64,000 nucleotides of DNA from Trematomus loennbergii (Eukaryota > Chordata > Actinopteri > Perciformes > Nototheniidae). The translations under genes and the position numbers were made by a program. The notes below the pieces were generated by a model. The model saw only the letters and a program-made list of their open reading frames with translations. It was not told the DNA's origin and made no database searches. Positions within the stretch are counted from its first letter, which is position 1. The number at the start of each line of letters is the position of its first letter. The stretch lies in the NCBI GenBank assembly GCA_012861695.1, contig JAAOOA010000092.1, positions 620,001-684,000 on the forward strand. Direction: 5' to 3'. Positions 25,401 to 37,400 of this stretch are shown piece by piece.

Positions 25401-28400
25401 ATTCAAGCTCGGGAGGATGTGTGTATGTGTGGCGCGAGAGCGAGAGCGAGAGAGCGAGAGAGCGAGAGAGCGAAGAGCGAGAGCGAGAGAGCGAGAGCGA
25501 GAGCGCGAGAGCGAGAGCGAGAGAGCGCGCGAGAGAGAGCGAGAGCGAGAGCGAGAGCGAGAGCGAGAGCGAGAGCGCGCGCGCACACACCGGTAAGCCT
25601 ACTTGTATTGTTGTTGTTAGCATCTGGTGCTAGCTAGCTGCTCTAAGGATATTAAGTTCTAAGTTATTTCATGAGAGGGGCACAATAAAAAGCGGGTTAA
25701 AAAGACAAAGACAGTATAAAGTAATTGTGTAAAATAAACATAAAATACAGTAATTGGTGTTTTTATTTTTTATTTAGAGAATTTTAGTAACTTTAAGTGA
25801 CAAATTAATTAAAAAACATAAACAGTATTTGCTTTTATAAGGTAATGAACAGTTTAATCTCCACTGTACATCCGGGTCTCTGATTTGATTTAGTTCCAAT
25901 AAATTGTAATATTAGCCGCGTTCACACCAAGTACTTTGCCGTACTTAGTACCCCGGCACTTATTACCCATGGGCACTTAGTACAGATCGCGTTCACACCG
26001 GAATAAGTTCCCTGAGGGAAGATTACGCAAATGAGCCGCTGACGTCACTTCTTCTTCTTCTGCTTTGGGTTTACTGGCAGGCCGCAAACAACTTCACGGC
26101 GTATACTGCCACCCGGAGTCCCCGGAGTTGGGGACTGGCTTCAGTAGAAGCTGCTGGGACTCCCAGCAGCTTCTACTGAAGCCTTCCGAGTAAATCACCA
26201 GAACGCCTACACCTCCTCATCTCCACCGCTCCCATGTTTTATTTTGTGTTGCCATAAGTTAGTCTCTCTGCGTTTGTGTGCACTGGGCGAATGCTAATGC
26301 TAATAATGCTAATGCGAGAATAATAAAATGGCGGCTCTACAAAACATTTCAGAGTTTTACGGGGCGTGGTTTGCAATTCGCCCAGCCAATCAGAACTGGG
26401 GCACTTTTTCCCCCAGGAAAGTACCATCTCTCAGCAGGCACTAAACATGGGGGTAAAAGTTCCCGAGATTATGTGCTCTTTTTGGTGTGAACGACATAAG
26501 GGGTACTAACGGAACTAAACGCGAAAATATGGGGAAAAGTACTCCGGTGTGAACGCGGCTATTGTAACCTTTTTTTTTTTAGGGGGGCCACAGGGGGGTC
26601 CCTGGTCAGTGTTACAGGGGCACTGGCCCCTGTTGGCCCCCCCCCAGAACCGCCCCTGAGTGGGTCTCAAACGGTTTGGTCACCATTTATGTAAACACAT
26701 ATTTCCATTTGAGGGGGGAGTGATTAGTAAAATAAATGTTAACTGAAAAAAGGTAAGATAAACTTTTAAAACTTGTTGAGAGCTAAAATCTAGTCTTTGC
26801 TGCTGCCTCAAAGAAGAGCAGGGGGGAGAGGAGGGAGACAGGTGAGGCTGGTTCAGGAGCTCAGACACACTCTATAAATGAACCAAAAATAAATAAATAA
26901 CCAAGTTTCAATGTTTTTTCATATTGGATATGGTATGTTATTTGTTATGGCCATGTTCTTATGATTTTATGATTATTTAAATAATGTATACAGTTCTGTT
27001 TCATATGGGTGTTTCCATAGATTGTAGCCTCCTCCTTTCCCTCACTCTCGTCTCTTCCTTGCGTCTTAGCTCCGCCTCCGTAAGACGCGAGCGAGAGACA
27101 CGAGGAAGAGACGCGAGGACAGGAGTCCTCAGGTATTAATTGGGATGTCCTCGTTCACTCCAGCGTCTCCATAAACAATGCCCTTTACTTCTGGTGTGCG
27201 CAGTGCATCACCTGTCACTGGACTTCCCTCCACATCAATCCCTTCAAACCTGGGATTTAGTTTCTCATTGAAATGATTTCGTCCACGTCTTCCATCCATC
27301 TCTTCTATTATAGTTTTCAACGTATTATTTTCGGTCCTGTATTGGTTTTTCCAGGTATAACATTTAATTTAAGTTATAATTATAATCATAACAATAATAA
27401 TAATTGATGGATTAATTTCATTATGGTATTTGAGCTTGTTTCAGATCAACTTTTGTATTGGATGTTGTTATTTAATTTGTCCTCCAGAAGAGAGACACAA
27501 ATCACTAACATATTTATCAGTTATGCTACCCGTATTTATATATATATCCTAAATGTTTGACGTTCTGTGGGTTTTACATGCATCAAAAACCACAAGTAAG
27601 AACTGTAAGTTATTATTTTATAATCAAAATATTATTATTGAATTTGTAAGTATATTTCACATACTTTAATGTTTTTATAGAGTATGATCTCCTCATTCGT
27701 TTAAGAGATTTAATATATTTTACTCTTATTGAAGCACTTAAAACATTTAATGACACTGATCTTGCTTTAACGGTAAGATCAGCTGCAGTGAGCAGAGGCT
27801 GTGCAGCTGGGGGCGGAGCTTTGATTCAGAACAGCTGCAGTGAGCAGACGGCTGTGCAGCTGGGGGCGGAGCTTTGATTCAGAACAGCTGCAGTGAGCAG
27901 ACGGCTGTGCAGCTGGGGGCGGAGCTTTGATTCAGAACAGCTGCAGTGAGCAGACAGCTGTGCAGCTGGGGGCGGAGCTTTGATTCAGAACAGCTGCAGT
28001 GAGCAGAGGCTGTGCAGTTGGGGGCGGAGCTTTGATGTGCGAGTAGTGAAAACAATTCTGCGTAGTATACACTGGTGTATCCTCACTCTCGTCTCCTCTG
28101 GAAGCCTCCTCCCTCCTCTCTCCTCGACTCCTCCGTGTGCATTTAAGGCGGGACATTGGGATGAACCTCGAGTCTCTTTATTTCCCCCTCAAAATGCACC
28201 AGATTAATGCATTTAACTCCAAAATTAAATAAAAAATCGACCCCACTTAAAACATGTTCACATGGATAGGTTCCCAAATACATTTGCACAATTTTTTTAA
28301 ATAATACCCATGTCCATATGTTTATTCTGGGGTAGTAGATTTAAAGTATAGGGCTATCACTATGGGCAGCAACACTGTAAATATTGACAATATTTCCAGC

Positions 28401-31400
28401 AAAATGGCACAAAAAAAACTGGTAGTGGCCTGGCTGGGTGTATAATTCCCGGCCTGACTTATTGTCCCAGTCTGGCCCTGTCTACACATGATAAGAAATG
28501 TGGTGATGATGTCGGGGACAAACAGTGGTCAGCGTTACCTCCAGCTCCTGCTCAGGCTCCTTCTTCTTCACCTCCCCCTTCCCCCGGTCCTGCTCTGTGC
28601 TTGGGGAGCTGCGGATCATTCTCCTCTGGTTAAAGTCACTGATCTACAAACAGACACACAAACTGAAGTGAAGAGGTCCAAACCACTGGAAATAAAACTT
28701 AGATGTTAACAGAGCATTTTTAGCTGAGGAAAATTAAAGATAAAAACTGTGATATATAGAAGCAGGGGTGAGCAATACATTCTTCTACAATCAGTTAACA
28801 GCATTACGTGCTGAATATGACACAGCACTCATTGACAGTAACAAAGAAAAGGGATGTTTTAGTGAACTTCATTAGTGAATCTCAGTGACCGGCTAGTATA
28901 GTGCAGTGGTTCCCAAAAGTTTTCTGCAGGGCCCCCCCGACACACGTTCACATCTTTAGCTTCCAAACTCCACTTGAATTTATTTTAAACATTCCAATTC
29001 AGAAAACTGCAACTTCTTATTTACAAAACAAAATGAATAATAAAGTGACAAATCACCTTCACATTGGAGTTATTAAAAGTCTAACTGTAATACTTAGGGT
29101 TGGGATCGTTTGGATTTTTTTTTTTCTCACTTTAGTTTTTATTATATAAAAACATTACAACAACAGCTGTGCACGTACATAACAACCCAGACTAAATAAA
29201 CAATACAGCAATAGATACAAATACAGAGATAATATAAAATAAAATAAAAATGCATTCTTATTTGACCATTTGTCAGAACAGTTCCTCTTACTCAATCAGT
29301 CAGTATTCCTTGTCGCTGATTTGAATCTTAAACATTGACCATTTCTCTTTCTCTATATTGTGTTTCTTGCAGTCTCAGTCGATATGTCATTTTTTCCATT
29401 AAATGAATTTCCTCCACAATCTCCATCCACTGTTCCACAGTAGGAGGCTCCACCTTGCACCATTTCCTAGTTAGGGCTTTCTTGCCAGCTATCAACAGTA
29501 TTTGTACAAGATATATATCTATGTAGTGAACATTTCCCTCTGTAAAATTGCCAGATAGAGTACCATGTAGTCCATAGGAACCTCATATCTCAGTATCTTT
29601 TGCAAAACCTTGTGTACCGATTCCCAGAACTTAAGTATGTTTTGGCATTTCCAAAATATGTGTCAATGGTCGGCCTCTGATTCTCCACATTCTCTCCAGC
29701 ACAGAGGATTTGTATTTAAGTATTTACTCTGAATCTTAGGTGTGATAAAAAATCTGTATTCCCTCCATATCCGTGAATTGGTGATGATTGATGTATCTTC
29801 CACATGTTTTGCCAATCATCATCTGAAATGGTTGTGTTCAATTCTGTTTCCCATTTCTCTTTTATGTATTTAGTTGAATGTTTATTTGTGGACAATACTT
29901 TGGACAGAGCAGTTATGATTCTGATTTTGGCTTCTTTGTATGAATTAGTTATGATTTGAATCACACCATTCACTTCAGCAGAGGGGTCTCTTTTCATTTG
30001 CTTTTTGTAGTAGTCTCTTAGGCCCCGGCTCCATGGGAACGCATACGGCAAAACGCATCGGAGTAACGCAACCGCAAAAATTCCGTCCCACACGCAATAT
30101 ACACCGGATTGTGTCAAGCTCCAAGAGACAGCTCCGTTTACATCCAACGCTGGAAAAGCTGCAGTACATATGCCGAACCTGTACGTGGCGCTGTAACTTC
30201 CTCCACAAAAGCAGCAACTTCCTCCACAAAAGCAGCGAAGAAGAATGGTTGTCATGGCTGCACTTCTGGTTATTCTCCGCGGTGGGGGCCGAGGGAACCG
30301 CGCAGAGTTTTTCGTCGGTCAACGTGTATTAAAGTTTAAATCTTCTGGACAAAATTATAAAAGTGCCGGTCAAAAGTCTTCTTGTTATTTATTGAGCTTT
30401 AAAACAAATGAATAACGACGATATAATGATATATAATAATAAAATACACGGAGCCTGTCTCTTTTTCCTCTCTTCTGACAGCGTCAGTGTCTGTCTCATG
30501 CAGCAGCTGATCCAGTAAGATGACCCGACAGTAAAAATAAACATATTTATAACTAGTTTAGTTTGAGAGGTAATTAAAATAGCTAAGGGTGATGATCTGA
30601 CTTGAAGTGTGTGTTTTGCTCCCGCAGCATCACAGCGGGAGGAGCTGCGTGTCTCCGTCCTGTCAGATTAGACTTCACTCGTGTTTATGTCCATATCGAG
30701 ATAAAGATAAATAATCTGAATTCAGTGTGCAGTGTACTTTGCGGGGTGAGCAGCAGAGGGGGGAGGCGGGGCTATTGCGTCATCATTATCAGAAACGGAT
30801 GACCGTATAGGCGACCCACGGCCCCGTTGGACCCCCAGAGCGCTCCGTTCCCAGATCTATCCACCTTTGACCCGTTGTCGTTTGCAGGGTCTGTTTCTTT
30901 TCACGTTCCCTACGGCGTCGTCGAGCTTAGAGGGCTATACGCATGAGAAATATGCGGATTCAACCCGTTTTCGTTCCCGTGGAGCCTAGGCCTTATTTGT
31001 AAGTACCTGTAGAAGTCATGTTTATCCAGATCATGTTTATCCTTCAAATTCTGGAAACTCTCCAGCTCCCCATCCTTCCCTAAAGTGCACCATGCTGTAA
31101 TCCCCTTGGTTACCCATAGTTTGAATCCCTTATCGTATCCAGCCGGTTTAAAACGATTATGCATATATTTTCTTATCCCGTGCTTTTTAATTATTTGAAA
31201 CCATAATTTCAGACTGAAGGATGTAATTAAATCTAGTTGTTTTTTTAAATAGTCTGAATGAAACTCTGCAGCTCTCAGTAGGTGAGTCTGATCAGCGGGG
31301 GCTGTGTGTGACTCTCTTTGTTTACACACCTAATGGCCACTCAGCCACAGCTCTCCCCCCCCTCCTGTGATCTCCCCCCGGTGATCTCTCTTCTCCAGCA

Positions 31401-34400
31401 GTAACGTTTAACTGTAGGTTTGTGTTCATATTTATGCTGTCGCAGTTCCTGTTGTTTCTATCGCGCATTGCCGGTATGAAAGGGTCTGTGCCGGAAATAT
31501 CTAACAGTCCACAATCTGAGCCCAATAATATGTTTAACATTAAAAGAAAAGACAAATGGGCTCCAGAGAGTGCACAAGAGTTCCAGAAAGCTATCGGAAA
31601 CGAACAAATTCAAAGACTCTTAGACAACTTTCTGGACACCACATATGACCACAATAAAGAAGGCATAGACCTGACAGTTAGAACAATTAACCAAATCTTC
31701 ACGAGAACGGCTCATACATCCCAACTGAAGAAATGCAGCAACAAGCCCCCAAAACGAAAATAAATGAATTTGTTTGATGAAGAAAGCCAACAAAAAAGAA
31801 AAGAGCTCTCTAATTATCTAACCAAAAACATATGAGTCCTAGCTACGCAGACGTACGCCTCCTTTACTGCGGCATTTTCAAACAATACAAACGTCACTCA
31901 AGATCAAGAGGGCTCAGTACACATACAAACAATAATCGAGGAGTCTTTAAACACAAGCAAACAAAAATTGGAAAAATCTAAACAAAAGTAAACACAGTCC
32001 CAGTTACACAGAATGGACTCATTTGGATCTATTACTTCAAACATCTGTATGGTAACATTCCTATCAATTCTGACTCAGAAAAAACACAAATAACTGAAAA
32101 GTTAAACAATTTAGAATGGGTCATCAAGGACTCCCAGAACCCTTTGGTTAGAATGGGTCATCAAGGACTCCCAGAACCCTTTGGACTTTCTAATTACTGG
32201 AAAAAAAGTTGATTAACCTAAAACCAAAAAAAGCAAGTGGGCTTGACGGCATATTGAACGAGATGCTAAAACACTCAAGTAAAAAGATCAGATTGGCTAT
32301 ACTCAAACTATTCAATTTGATCCTGATTGTAGGTTACTTTCCTGACAGCTGGAATCGTGGTCTCATAACACCCATTTTAAAATCGCGATAAATCTGACCC
32401 TAATAATTACAGAGGCATTTGTGTGAACAGTAACCTGGGGAAGGTCTTTTGTAGTATTATAAATTCCCGGTTATAGACTTCCTTACGAAACACAATGTCC
32501 TGAGCAAAAGCCAAATTGGATTCTTACCAAATCACCGCACATCAGACCACATTTACACCCTACACACCCTAATGACAAATATGTTAATCAAAATAAAAGC
32601 AAATATTTGCCTGTTTCATTGATTTCTAAAAAGCATTTGACTCGATTTGGCATGTCAACAAACTACTTCAAAGCGGTATAGGGGAAAACATTGACCTAAT
32701 AAAATCTATGTACACAAAGAACATGTGAGCATCAAGATCGACACAAGAACACCTTCATTTCTCAAGAAAAGGATGCTGTTTATCACCGGCCCTGTTCAAC
32801 ATCTATATTAACGAACTGGCCACTATCTTAGAACAGTGGGCTCACTCTTCACAAAACAGGATCAGATTCCTGCTGTATGCAGATGATTTCATCCTGTTAA
32901 GCCCGACAAAAAAGGACTTCAACAGAGTTTAAATATACTCGAAGTTACTGTCAGACCTGGGCCATGGCAATTAACATAAAAAGACAAAAACAATGATATT
33001 TCAAAAAAGATCCAGATGTCAGGCAAACAATATGACTTCACAATTGGGACACAGACAATAGAAAATTGCTCAGAATATAATATTTAGGCCTGAAAATAAG
33101 TTCCACTGGAAGCTTTAATCAAGCTGTCAATGAACTGAGAGTGAAAGCACGCAGGGCGTTTTATGCAATAAAAAGACAAATTCACATTCAAATTAATTTG
33201 GCTTAAATGACTTCAATCAGTAATACAACCCATCCTACTCTATGGAAGCGAAGTGTGGGGCCCACAAACAAACCAAACATTTGACAAATGGGAAAATCAT
33301 CCAATAGAAAATTCAAAAATGCATCCTCCAGGTTCACAGGAGAACAACTAACAACGCCTGCAGAGCGGAATTAGGCACCTTCCATTATTAATAAAAATCC
33401 AGAAACTATCAATTAAATATTGGCTACATCTAAAAGAAAGTGACCCCCACTCCTACCACCACAAAGCCCTGCAGCATCAAGAGATGAACAAGGAAAGAGT
33501 CCCCTCTCTCAGCTGGTCCTGACTCTGTTCACAAACCGCTCAAACTGTGTTCTGCCTCAGGACCAGTCTGAGCCCACAACTATTAGAGTCAACCAAATGA
33601 TAACAAAACACACAAAAACGACCTCACTTATTGGAACACTAAATCCCAAAACAAAGTAAAATGCAATGCTATCTGGTAACCTACCTGAGCACAGTGACTG
33701 ATGTTAAACACAGGAAATGTTGACGAAGTTCAGACAGCCTGGCCATGGAAACAGACAGGTGAGAGACAGAGAGAGACAGGTGAGAGACAGAGAGACAGGT
33801 GAGAGACAGAGAGACAGACAGGTGAGAGACAGAGGGAGACAGGTGAGAGACAGAGAGAGAGAGTCACAGCCTGGCCATGGAAACAGGCAGGTACAGAGAG
33901 AGAAACAGACAGGTGAGAGACAGAGAGACAGACAGGTGAGAGACAGAGAGACAGGTGAGAGACAGAGAGACAGACAGGTAGAGACAGAGGGAGACGTGAG
34001 AGACAGAGAGAGAGAGTCACAGCCTGGCCATGGAAACAGGCAGGTACGAGAGAGAGACAGACAGGTGAGAGAGAGAGAGACAGACAGACAGATGAGAGAC
34101 AGAGAGAGAGTCACAGCCTGGCCATGGAAACAGCAGGTACAGAGAGAGAGACAGACAGGTGAGAGACAGAGACAGACAGGTGAGAGACAGAGACAGACAG
34201 GTGAGAGACAGAGACAGACAGGTTAGAGACAGAGGGAAACAGGCAGGTACAGAGAGAGAGACAGACAGGTGAGAGACAGAGACAGACAGACAGATGAGAG
34301 ACAGAGGGAAACAGGTGAGAGACAGAGAGAGAGTCACAGCCTGGCCATGGAAACAGGCAGGTACAGAGAGAGAGACAGACAGGTGAGAGACAGAGACAGA

Positions 34401-37400
34401 CAGACAGATGAGAGACAGAGGAAACAGGTGAGAGACAGAGAGAGTCACAGCCTGGCCATGGAAACAGGCAGGTACAGAGAGAGACAGACAGGTGAGAGAC
34501 AGAGAGACAGACAGGTGAGAGACAGAGAGAGACAGGTGAGAGACAGAGGGAGACAGGTGAGAGACAGAGACAGACATACAGATGAGAGACAGAGGGAAAC
34601 AGGTGAGAGACGAGAGAGAGTCACAGCCTGGCCATGGAAACAGGCAGGTACAGAGAGAGAGACAGACAGGTGAGAGACAGAGAGACAGACAGGTGAGAGA
34701 CAGAGACAGACAGACAGATGAGAGACAGAGGGAAACAGGTGAGAGACAGAGAGAGAGTCACAGCCTGGCCATGGAAACAGGCAGTACAGAGAGAGAGACA
34801 GACAGGTGAGAGACAGACAGGTGAGAGACAGAGGGAGACAGGTGAGAGACAGAGAGGTGAGAGACAGAGGGAGACAGGTGAGAGAGAGAGAGACAGACAG
34901 GTGAGAGACAGACAGGTGAGAGAGAGAGAGAGAGACAGACAGGTTAGAGACAGAGAGGTGAGAGACAGAGGGAGACAGGTGAGAGACAGAGAGGTGAGAG
35001 ACAGAGGGAGACAGGTGAGAGACAGAGAGAGAGTCACGCCTGGCCATGGAAACAGGCAGTACAGAGAGAGAGACAGACAGGTGAGAGAGAGAGAGACAGA
35101 CAGGTGAGAGAGAGAGACAGACAGACAGATGAGAGACAGAGGGAAACAGGTGAGAGACAGAGAGAGTCACAGCCTGGCCATGGAAACAGGCAGTACAGAG
35201 AGAGAGACAGACAGGTGAGAGACAGAGAGACAGACAGGTGAGAGACAGAGAGAGACAGGTGAGAGACAGAGGGAGACAGGTGAGAGACAGAGACAGACAT
35301 ACAGATGAGAGACAGAGGGAAACAGGTGAGAGACAGAGAGAGAGTCACAGCCTGGCCATGGAAACAGGCAGGTACAGAGAGAGAGACAGACAGGTGAGAG
35401 ACAGAGAGACAGACAGGTGAGAGACAGAGAGAGACAGGTGAGAGACAGAGAGACAGACAGGTGAGAGACAGAGACAGACAGACAGATGAGAGACAGAGGG
35501 AAACAGGTGAGAGACAGAGAGAGAGTCACAGCCTGGCCATGGAAACAGGCAGGTACAGAGAGAGAGACAGACAGGTGAGAGACAGACAGGTGAGAGACAG
35601 AGGAGACAGGTGAGAGACAGAGAGGTGAGAGACAGAGGAGACAGGTGAGAGAGAGAGAGACAGACAGGTGAGAGACAGACAGGTGAGAGAAGAAGAGAGA
35701 CAGACAGGTGAGAGACAGAGAGGTGAGAGACAGAGGGAGACAGGTGAGAGACAGAGAGGTGAGAGACAGAGGGAGACAGGTGAGAGACAGAGAGAGAGTC
35801 ACAGCCTGGCCATGGAAACAGGCAGGTACAGAGAGAAGACAGACAGGTGAGAGAGAGAGAGACAGACAGGTGAGAGACAGAGAGAGACAGGTGAGAGACA
35901 GAGAGAGAGTCACAGCCTGGCCATGGAAACAGGCAGGTACAGAGACAGAGACAGACAGTGAGAGACAGAGACAGACAGACAGATGAGAGACAGAGGGAAA
36001 CAGGTGAGAGACAGAGAGAGAGTCACAGCCTGGCCATGGAAACAGGCAGGTACAGAGAGAGACAGACAGGTGAGAGACAGAGACAGACAGACAGATGAGA
36101 GACAGAGGGAAACAGGTGAGAGACAGAGAGAGAGTCACAGCCTGGCCATGGAAACAGGCAGTACAGAGAGAGAGACAGACAGGTGAGAGAGAGAGAGACA
36201 GACAGGTGAGAGAGAGACAGACAGACAGACAGGTGAGAGACAGACAGGTGAGAGACAGAGGGAGACAGGTGAGAGACAGAGAGGTGAGACAGAGGGAGAC
36301 AGGTGAGAGACAGAGAGAGAGTCACAGCCTGGCCATGGAAACAGGCAGGTACAGGAGAGAGACAGACAGGTGAGAGAGAGAGAGACAGACAGGTGAGAGA
36401 CAGACAGGTGAGAGACAGAGGGACAGGTGAGAGACAGAGGGAGACAGGTGAGAGACAGAGAGGTGAGAGACAGAGGGAGACAGGTGAGAGACAGAGAGGT
36501 GAGAGACAGAGGGAGACAGGTGAGAGACAGAGAGAGAGTCACAGCCTGGCCATGGAAACAGGCAGGTACAAAAACATGGCTGCCAAAAGAGGAGCAATCA
36601 TGCCAACAATGGAGGAACTGCTGTAGAAACAGAGCAGCACTTCCTCACACAATGTCAAAAATGTGAACCTGTACGGAAACAATTCTTCCAAAATTCAATA
36701 GTAAGCATCCTCAAATATTTTAAAAACAAATGAAAAACTTAAAAATATTACTCGGGGAAAAATAAAGAGAGCTGCATTGTGGCAGGACAGTTTGTCTCTG
36801 CCTGCCACAGTATGAGGGAATCGGACTGACCTGATACACCTCACATCTTTATTTGATTTGATTTGTTTTATTAATGTATTATATGAATTGAATGAATTTG
36901 TGTTCCTTGTAGTCAGACTGAGGAAACGAGAGAACCGACCCCTCTTCCGAGTATTCTTCTGGCTAATGTTCAATCCATTGAAAATAAGCTAGATGAACTC
37001 AGAAGTCGGATTGCTTTTCAACGGGACATTAAGAACTGTAACGTGTTAATTCTCACTGAGACTTGGCTCAACCCCGCTATCCCGGATTCCGCCATTGTTC
37101 CTGACGGATTCTCTATTTTTCATCAGGACTGGACTGCTAACTCGGGGAAAAGTAAGGGAGGCGGTGTGTGTGTAATGACTAATAACAACTGGTGCACAGA
37201 TGTGAAGATTATTTTCTTCGGACTGTTCCGCTCATCTAGAGCACCTCATGATCTCATGCCGGCCTTTCACCTGCCGAGGGAATTCACAGCAGTGTATATT
37301 CCGCCGCTATCCGACAACAACACGGCACTCGATCAGCTGTTTGGGATTATTGATAAGACCGAGACTTCACGGCCAGATGTGACGTTCGTTGTGGCCGGAG

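Larger units (their letters stand above)
25203..28480. mobile_element. 3.3-kb hAT element J1
   Basis: Ends CAGGCCCGGACTGG and CCCAGTCTGGCCCTG, perfect 8-bp duplication TCTACACA (25195-25202, 28481-28488). It contains a microsatellite, a MITE, a 53-bp tandem array and stretches shared with other hATs here. No intact transposase. Fills most of vps13d intron 20. Confidence 0.9.

Noticed and set aside
25295..25637. Arg/Glu-rich frames on both strands
   Set aside because: GAGAGC microsatellite.
33704..36626. Long open frames (up to 323 codons) rich in Ser/Leu/Cys or Arg/Glu/Gln on both strands
   Set aside because: They are translations of the GA-rich minisatellite; period and strand symmetry explain them.
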